From: an uncultured Rickettsiales bacterium
GTDB taxonomy: Bacteria > Pseudomonadota > Alphaproteobacteria > Rickettsiales > UBA1997
DNA length: 10,770 bases
Assembly: GCA_937927795.1 (NCBI GenBank)
Contig: CALBSF010000308.1
Span: 1-10,770 of the forward strand
Direction: 5' to 3'
The translations under genes and the position numbers were made by a program. A model generated the notes under the pieces. That model was not told the DNA's origin, did no database searches, and was given only the letters and a program-made list of their open reading frames with translations. Of this stretch, positions 6,756 through 10,770 are shown piece by piece (within the stretch, counting starts at the first letter, position 1; each line of letters opens with the position of its first letter).

Positions 6756-8447
6756 ATGCTAAATAAATTAATTTTCTACACAATATTTTTTATTACTTCT
6801 AACGCCATTGCCAATGATAATTTCAAACACGGAATTTCAATTCTTGGTAATTTAAAATATCCAGAAAACTTTTCGCATTTCGATTATGTAAATCCAAATG
6901 CACCAAAAAAAGGGGAAGTAAAATTAGGCGCAGAAGGCGGATTTAACAGCCTCAATCAATTTGTTTTAAAAGGAATTCCTGCAGCTGGTCTTTCTTACAT
7001 TTACGATACTCTAGCCATAAATAGTGATGACGAAATTTCTTCTAAATATGGCCTAATTGCAGAAAAAATTAGACTAAATAATAATTTTATCGAATTTAAA
7101 TTAAGAAAAATTGCGCGCTTTCATGATGGTAAAAAAATTACCGCTGATGATGTTATTTTTACTTTTGAAACTTTACTAAAAGATGGTCATCCTTCTTACA
7201 AAATGGCTTTTCGAGATGTTAAAAATGTAGAAAAAATTAATGATTATTTAGTTCGTTTTAATTTTAAAAATAATCGTAATAAAAATTTATCTTTGCTTAT
7301 CGCATCACTTCCGGTTTTACCAAAACATTATTATCAAAATCATGATTTTACTAAAAGTGGCCTAGACATTCCTTTAGGCTCAGGGCCTTACAAAATTAAG
7401 GAAGTAAAAGTGAATCGCGAAATTGTTTATGAAAGAGTAAAAGATTATTGGGCAAAAGATTTACCCGTCAATAAAGGTAAATATAATTTTGACAAAATTT
7501 CTTTTGATTATTATCGCGACACCAATGTTTTAATTGAGGCTTTTAAAGCGCAAAAATATGATTTTCGTCAAGAAAATATCGCTCGCAATTGGGCGAATGC
7601 TTATAATATTGATGCGGTAAAAAATGGCGAAATTATTAAAAAATTAATTCCCCACAGCCTTCCTGCGCCAGCGCAAGTTTTCGCTTTAAATTTAAGAAGA
7701 GAAAAATTTCAAAACTTAGCTCTGCGCAAAGCATTAACTTACGCTTTTGATTTTCAGTGGCTAAATAAACATATATTTTATAGCGCTTACACTAGAACTG
7801 AAAGCTATTTTGCCAATTCACAATTTGCTTATAAATTTGAATTACCAAAATCTGCGGGCGATGGTTTTAATCGCGAAAATTTACTTAAAGCTCGCCAAAT
7901 TCTACTTGATGCTGGATATAAAATTACCAATAATAAATTAATTGATCCTGCAAATTCTCAGGTAGTAAAAATTGAGTTTTTAATTGATAGCAAAGCCTTT
8001 GAAATGGTGGTTGCGCCATTTATTCAACATTTAAAAAAATTAGGAATTGATGCAAAAATGCGTTTTGTTGAGGAAAATCAATATCAAACTAGAATTAATA
8101 ATTTTGATTTTGATGCAATTATTGCGGTTTTTCCCCAAAATTTAGTTCCTTCCGATGAGTTATTTAGCTATTGGCACTCTTCGCAGGTTGATATTAAAGG
8201 AGGTCGCAATTTATCTGGATTAAAAGATGAAGTTGTTGATAAATTAGTTGAAGAAATTTCCAAAACTACAGATGAAGAAAAATTGAAAAATCTTTGTCAA
8301 AAGCTTGATAAAAGATTGTTAGAAGGCTATTATACAATATTACAATGGCACAATAATAGTTATCGCGTGCTTTACAGAGATATTTTTGCAATGCCAAAAA
8401 ATCAACCAAAATATTCTCTGGCTTTTGATAGCTGGTATTTAAAATAA
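6756..8447 (+). CDS. yejA: YejA-like ABC transporter periplasmic peptide-binding protein
   Basis: Extracytoplasmic solute-binding protein of family 5 (OppA/DppA/YejA), 563 residues. It has a signal peptide: MLNK, a hydrophobic core to about residue 14, and the cleavage motif NAIA before Asn20. There is no lipobox cysteine, so it is predicted to be soluble in the periplasm. The mature start HGISILGNLKYPENFSHFDY, then VNPNAPKKGEVKLGAEGGFN and SLNQF, is the signature opening of the YejA subgroup. FHDGKKITADDVIFTFETL (about 122-140) and GSGPYKI (208-214) are general family 5 motifs. In E. coli YejA works with the YejBEF permease in peptide (and microcin C) uptake. No permease or ATPase gene is adjacent here, so the partners must be elsewhere or absent. 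The ATG at 6756 is supported by the signal peptide; there is no Shine-Dalgarno. nfu follows after 3 bp on the same strand, so the two are probably co-transcribed. The subgroup is firm; the exact substrate is not. Confidence 0.9.
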   Translation: MLNKLIFYTIFFITSNAIANDNFKHGISILGNLKYPENFSHFDYVNPNAPKKGEVKLGAEGGFNSLNQFVLKGIPAAGLSYIYDTLAINSDDEISSKYGLIAEKIRLNNNFIEFKLRKIARFHDGKKITADDVIFTFETLLKDGHPSYKMAFRDVKNVEKINDYLVRFNFKNNRNKNLSLLIASLPVLPKHYYQNHDFTKSGLDIPLGSGPYKIKEVKVNREIVYERVKDYWAKDLPVNKGKYNFDKISFDYYRDTNVLIEAFKAQKYDFRQENIARNWANAYNIDAVKNGEIIKKLIPHSLPAPAQVFALNLRREKFQNLALRKALTYAFDFQWLNKHIFYSAYTRTESYFANSQFAYKFELPKSAGDGFNRENLLKARQILLDAGYKITNNKLIDPANSQVVKIEFLIDSKAFEMVVAPFIQHLKKLGIDAKMRFVEENQYQTRINNFDFDAIIAVFPQNLVPSDELFSYWHSSQVDIKGGRNLSGLKDEVVDKLVEEISKTTDEEKLKNLCQKLDKRLLEGYYTILQWHNNSYRVLYRDIFAMPKNQPKYSLAFDSWYLK

Positions 8448-8450
8448 TTT

Positions 8451-9014
8451 ATGTTTATACAAACCGAAGAAACTCCAAATCCTCAAACTTTAAAATTTCT
8501 TCCCGATGGAGAATTAGTTTTAGAAAATAATACTGCTGATTTTAAAAATCAAAAACAGGCTGCAACCTCTTCTCCTTTGGCGCTGCAACTTTTTGAAATT
8601 CATGGAATTGAAGCAGTTTTTTTTGGTAGAGATTTTATTACCATCACCAAAAAAGCTGACATTGAATGGCAAAAAATTAAAGCCGAAATTATTGCAGTGA
8701 TTATGGATTTTTTTGTTAGCAAAAAACCAATTATGTTTGAAAAAAAATCATCACAAGTTGTTGAAAATGATGAAGATAGTGATGTGGTAAAACAAATTAA
8801 GGAATTAATTGAAGTTAAGGTTAGACCAGCAGTTGCAATGGATGGTGGTGATATTATTTATCGTGGATTTGAAGATGGAATTGTAAAGTTAGAGTTGAAA
8901 GGCTCTTGCTCTGGCTGCCCTAGTTCAACTATTACTCTAAAAAACGGCATAGAAAATATGCTTAAACATTATGTTCCTGAAGTGATTGGAGTTGAGCAGA
9001 TTTTTGATGATTAA
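8451..9014 (+). CDS. nfu: Nfu-type iron-sulfur cluster carrier (Nfu_N + NifU domains)
   Basis: A 187-residue protein with two domains. Residues about 1-88 form the Nfu_N domain, opening with MFIQTEETPNPQTLKFLPDG, with HGIEAVFFGRDFITITK at about 51-67. Residues about 112-182 form the NifU C-terminal domain (IKELIEVKVRPAVAMDGGDI) with the cluster-binding CxxC at Cys153 and Cys156 (GSCSGCPSS). A short acidic linker separates them. Such proteins bind a [4Fe-4S] cluster between two monomers and deliver it to client enzymes. This two-domain form is typical of alphaproteobacteria and mitochondria (NFU1), which supports the lineage call. There is no IscU-like N-terminal domain, so it is a carrier and not a scaffold of the nitrogenase NifU type. 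The ATG lies 3 bp after the yejA-like stop, implying translational coupling or a shared transcript. No other Fe-S genes are nearby. Confidence 0.95.
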   Translation: MFIQTEETPNPQTLKFLPDGELVLENNTADFKNQKQAATSSPLALQLFEIHGIEAVFFGRDFITITKKADIEWQKIKAEIIAVIMDFFVSKKPIMFEKKSSQVVENDEDSDVVKQIKELIEVKVRPAVAMDGGDIIYRGFEDGIVKLELKGSCSGCPSSTITLKNGIENMLKHYVPEVIGVEQIFDD

Positions 9015-9086
9015 AGGGAAATTTTATTATTGATTGCACTTCCGGTAAATAGACTTTCGATCTAGAGTTCAATTAATACTCGGCGT

Positions 9087-9149
9087 TAATCATCCTCCCC
9101 TTGAGGGAGGATCGATGAACAAGCTGAAAGCTTGTGAATCAGGAGGGGT
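9087..9149 (+). repeat. Single variant copy of the palindromic repeat family
   Basis: The outer parts match the arm at 1168-1231 in the same orientation: TAATCATCCTCCCCTTGAGG at the 5' side (9087-9106) and AGGAGGGGT at the 3' side (9141-9149). The middle differs. Here it contains a hairpin ACAAGCT (9119-9125) / AGCTTGT (9129-9135) with a GAA loop, where the other copies have GAATCG / CGATTC. A second stem, ATCCTCCC (9092-9099) / GGGAGGAT (9105-9112), is perfect in this copy and has one mismatch in the other. A dispersed element that keeps its folding while its core changes is implied. It is the main content of the gap between nfu and dnaE. Confidence 0.8.
9092..9135. terminator. Double hairpin between convergent nfu and dnaE
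   Basis: Two perfect stems (8 bp with a 5-nt loop at 9092-9112; 7 bp with a 3-nt loop at 9119-9135) sit between the nfu stop (9014) and the dnaE stop (9240). A hairpin here could end transcription from both sides, but no clean U-tract follows either stem on either strand, so a classical intrinsic terminator is not shown. The rest of 9015-9239 holds nothing I can name. Confidence 0.3.
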
Positions 9150-9239
9150 CAAAAATACAACTGTTTATTTTAAGGCATAATTAACACCGATCCTTAAGTG
9201 AACTGCATTAAATAAAGAATTTTCTATAGCAATCAAAAA

Positions 9240-10385
9240 CTACATCACAAATTCAACATCAATCACACCAACAACAGACTTTATTTTTTTCACATCAAAC
9301 TCATCTAAATTATATTTCTTATCCAATTCTAATTTTATCATCTTACCTTGAGTGGCAACCACCAAAAATACTTTGGTTGTTTTTGGAATTTCATTAAAAA
9401 CTAATCGCTGCGACAATAAAGTTTTAATTGCAAAAACTGCTTCGCGGTCTTTAACCATAATATCAACCTGCGTTAAAGTTTTTTTATTTGAAACTTCTGG
9501 AGCAATTGAAATTGGCGCAGATTCTACCTTTTTAGCTTCAAATGGTTTATCAGATCTTTTGTCGCTATAATTACGGCGCGCCGGCTGTTTTTTAATATCT
9601 TCAAAATCTTTTTCTTGCGGCTTAACTAGGCTAATAAAATCAGAAAGTTTTTTAACATCGCGAACTAAAATTCTGGTGCCGCCTTCATCTTTTTTAATTA
9701 AACATTCAATTGCAATCATGCTGCCATCAAGTAAAAGATCGCGAGCTGCAGTAATCAAGGCTTCGTCAAAAACCATTGCCTCAAAAATTCCAAAAGGATC
9801 AGATAAAGTTAAATAAGCGAACCTGCCGCGGGCGCTAGAACGATGCTTACTTGAAGCAACTACCACCGCCATTTTAACCAAGCTATTATCTTCAAGCTCA
9901 TCTCTTTCAATTTTATCAGAAAAAATCACCCCTCTTTTTCTAAGATCAGAAAGTTTTTCATCAATTGGATGTTCGTTTAAAAAAAATCCAAATGCTTCAA
10001 ATTCTTTTTGCAATTTTTCTTGCTTGTCCCAATTGGAAATTTTTCTTAATTCTGGTTTTTTATTAAACTCTGCTAAGTCGCCAAATAAGCTCATTTGCGG
10101 CGACAAAGCCTCTTCTTTTTTTTGAGTAGCGTAAGCTGAAATTATATCGAAAGATTCTGCAATTTGACGGCGATTATCAGTTATAGAGTCAAAAGAGCCT
10201 GATTTTGCAAGGGCTTCAATTGATTTTTTATTAACATTTTTTGGATCAACTCTTTCGGCAAAATCATATATATCTTTAAAATCGCCATTTTGCTTTCTTT
10301 CTTCAACCACAAGCTCAGTCATGCCAAGACCAACGGCTTTAATAGCTCCAAGACCAAATCTGATAGCGAATTTTTCTTGCGTCAT
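9240..10385 (-). CDS. dnaE: DNA polymerase III alpha, C-terminal third only
   Basis: 381 residues that match only the end of DnaE, about from E. coli residue 824 onward by recalled alignment. The order is: helix-hairpin-helix IRFGLGAIKAVG (8-19); the end of the fingers region (EERKQNGDFKDIYDFAERVD, then VNKKSIEALAKSGSFD); the beta-clamp binding motif QMSLF at 97-101; FGFFLNEHPID (132-142); an OB fold at about 170-248 (GRFAYLTLSDPFGIFEAMVF); a charged Lys/Arg-rich linker (about 258-300); and the C-terminal tau-contact region. The PHP, palm with catalytic aspartates, thumb and most of the fingers domain are missing, so this protein cannot polymerise DNA alone. The ATG at 10383-10385 is three bases after the in-frame uppP stop (TAG, GGC, ATG). 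The frame is intact to the stop, with no frameshift. It could be a true split subunit, a broken gene, or a chimeric assembly in which this Met was internal. No useful Shine-Dalgarno is seen (AGGG lies too close to the ATG). Confidence 0.88.
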   Translation of the reverse strand: MTQEKFAIRFGLGAIKAVGLGMTELVVEERKQNGDFKDIYDFAERVDPKNVNKKSIEALAKSGSFDSITDNRRQIAESFDIISAYATQKKEEALSPQMSLFGDLAEFNKKPELRKISNWDKQEKLQKEFEAFGFFLNEHPIDEKLSDLRKRGVIFSDKIERDELEDNSLVKMAVVVASSKHRSSARGRFAYLTLSDPFGIFEAMVFDEALITAARDLLLDGSMIAIECLIKKDEGGTRILVRDVKKLSDFISLVKPQEKDFEDIKKQPARRNYSDKRSDKPFEAKKVESAPISIAPEVSNKKTLTQVDIMVKDREAVFAIKTLLSQRLVFNEIPKTTKVFLVVATQGKMIKLELDKKYNLDEFDVKKIKSVVGVIDVEFVM

Positions 10386-10388
10386 GCC

Positions 10389-10631
10389 CTATATAACAAA
10401 AACCAAAATTACAATTCCAAGCACGATTCTGTAGACTCCAAAAGGAATAAAACTATTTTTACTAACAAAATTAATAAACCATTTAATCACCAAAAGCGCT
10501 GAAATAAAGGCTGAAATAAGACCAACTAAAATCAATTCAATATTTGAAAAAGTTAGGCTGGAGAAATTTTTATATAAGTCAAATATAGTTGCAGCGGCGA
10601 TTGTTGGAATTGCTAAAAAAAATGAAAATAT
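10389..10631 (-). CDS. uppP: Undecaprenyl-diphosphatase, C-terminal fragment
   Basis: Eighty in-frame codons end at TAG (10391-10389), too short to have been noted by length alone. The translation includes FSFFLAIPTIAAAT, IELILVGLISAFISALLVIK and PFGVYRIVLGIVIL. These are the closing helices of UppP (BacA), the integral-membrane enzyme that dephosphorylates undecaprenyl diphosphate to recycle the cell-wall lipid carrier. The usual protein is about 260-270 residues; roughly the first 190, including the catalytic region, are absent. Upstream of Phe-Ser-Phe-Phe the frame meets three consecutive stops (complement of 10632-10640), and no other frame continues UppP. The break is abrupt, next to a run of eight T, which suggests a sequence junction and not gradual decay. 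It lies immediately before the dnaE fragment on the same strand. Confidence 0.85.
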   Translation of the reverse strand: MFSFFLAIPTIAAATIFDLYKNFSSLTFSNIELILVGLISAFISALLVIKWFINFVSKNSFIPFGVYRIVLGIVILVFVI

Positions 10632-10768
10632 TTATTATCATAATATTGAGATAATTTTTCAGGGGGTGAATACATGATATCAACTAAATCAGAATAATCA
10701 ATTCTGTTAATATGATTAGCATTAAATTCATCATAAAATTCGCGGGTTGCATCATACGATACATTTAA
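10613..10768 (-). CDS. Unidentified partial open frame at the contig end
   Basis: A frame of 51 codons plus TAG (10615-10613) is open to the right edge of the window. It reads LNVSYDATREFYDEFNANHI, then NRIDYSDLVDIMYSPPEKLS and QYYDNKYFHFF. The composition is protein-like, with no stops in AT-rich DNA. The opening LNVSYDxTRExYxxxN resembles the N-terminal motif of sulfate-binding proteins (Sbp/CysP, LLNVSYDPTRELY), but what follows does not match that family, so I do not name it. Its last codons overlap the uppP fragment in another frame across the T8 run, so its stop is probably produced by the junction. It is likely a piece of a foreign gene or another locus joined here. No start codon context is available. 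Confidence 0.4.
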   Translation of the reverse strand, partial: LNVSYDATREFYDEFNANHINRIDYSDLVDIMYSPPEKLSQYYDNKYFHFF

Positions 10769-10770
10769 AA

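Noticed and set aside
9240..10385. Split-intein DnaE as in cyanobacteria
   Set aside because: The cyanobacterial DnaE-C half starts with a ~36-residue intein C-part ending in Asn and continues at the CFNKSH extein region, well upstream of where this fragment begins. No intein-like residues precede IRFGLGAIK here.
10290..10502. Plus-strand open frame across the dnaE/uppP boundary
   Set aside because: It overlaps two recognisable minus-strand coding segments in antisense and has low-complexity Ser/Lys/Asn composition.

Overview
The window looks like a complete short contig from an AT-rich (low-GC) alphaproteobacterium. The protein set fits best with a Rickettsiales- or Holosporales-like, possibly host-associated lineage: an alphaproteobacterial-style YejA peptide-binding protein, an Nfu protein with both Nfu_N and NifU domains, RNase HI, IF-1, topoisomerase I and a DnaE fragment. 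Intergenic spaces carry short palindromic repeats. This placement is an inference from protein character and base composition; no rRNA or tRNA is present to anchor it. None of the gene starts I inspected has a convincing Shine-Dalgarno sequence.

Layout, left to right. Bases 1-50 are an Illumina P5/TruSeq adapter with its i5 index, not biological DNA. Next comes the 5' part of an AsmA/YhdP-like membrane-anchored protein gene (minus strand), cut by the contig end so that its apparent C-terminus and stop codon are adapter. A 324-bp gap (1088-1411) holds a 64-bp inverted repeat. It is followed by topA (minus) and infA (minus), which form a likely infA-topA operon. The 345-bp divergent gap (4071-4415) holds a second, unrelated 35-bp perfect inverted repeat and plausible promoters. 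A P1B-type heavy-metal ATPase (plus) then runs convergently into rnhA (minus), with 13 bp between them. rnhA is divergent from a yejA-like secreted peptide-binding protein gene (plus), which is followed after 3 bp by nfu (plus). The convergent gap 9015-9239 contains a third, variant copy of the first repeat family.

The right end is disordered. A 381-codon gene encodes only the C-terminal third of DNA polymerase III alpha (dnaE). It starts three bases after the stop codon of a uppP 3' fragment of 80 codons. That fragment merges at about 10613-10631 into an unrelated open frame running off the window. This is either a real split or rearranged locus or, at least for the last junction, a chimeric contig end.

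The intact genes are mostly housekeeping: DNA supercoiling (topA), translation initiation (infA), RNA-DNA hybrid removal (rnhA), Fe-S cluster delivery (nfu), metal export (ATPase) and peptide uptake (yejA). I see no defence system, CRISPR array, prophage or insertion sequence with a transposase. The points most worth following are the free-standing DnaE C-terminal gene and the two REPIN-like paired inverted repeats.
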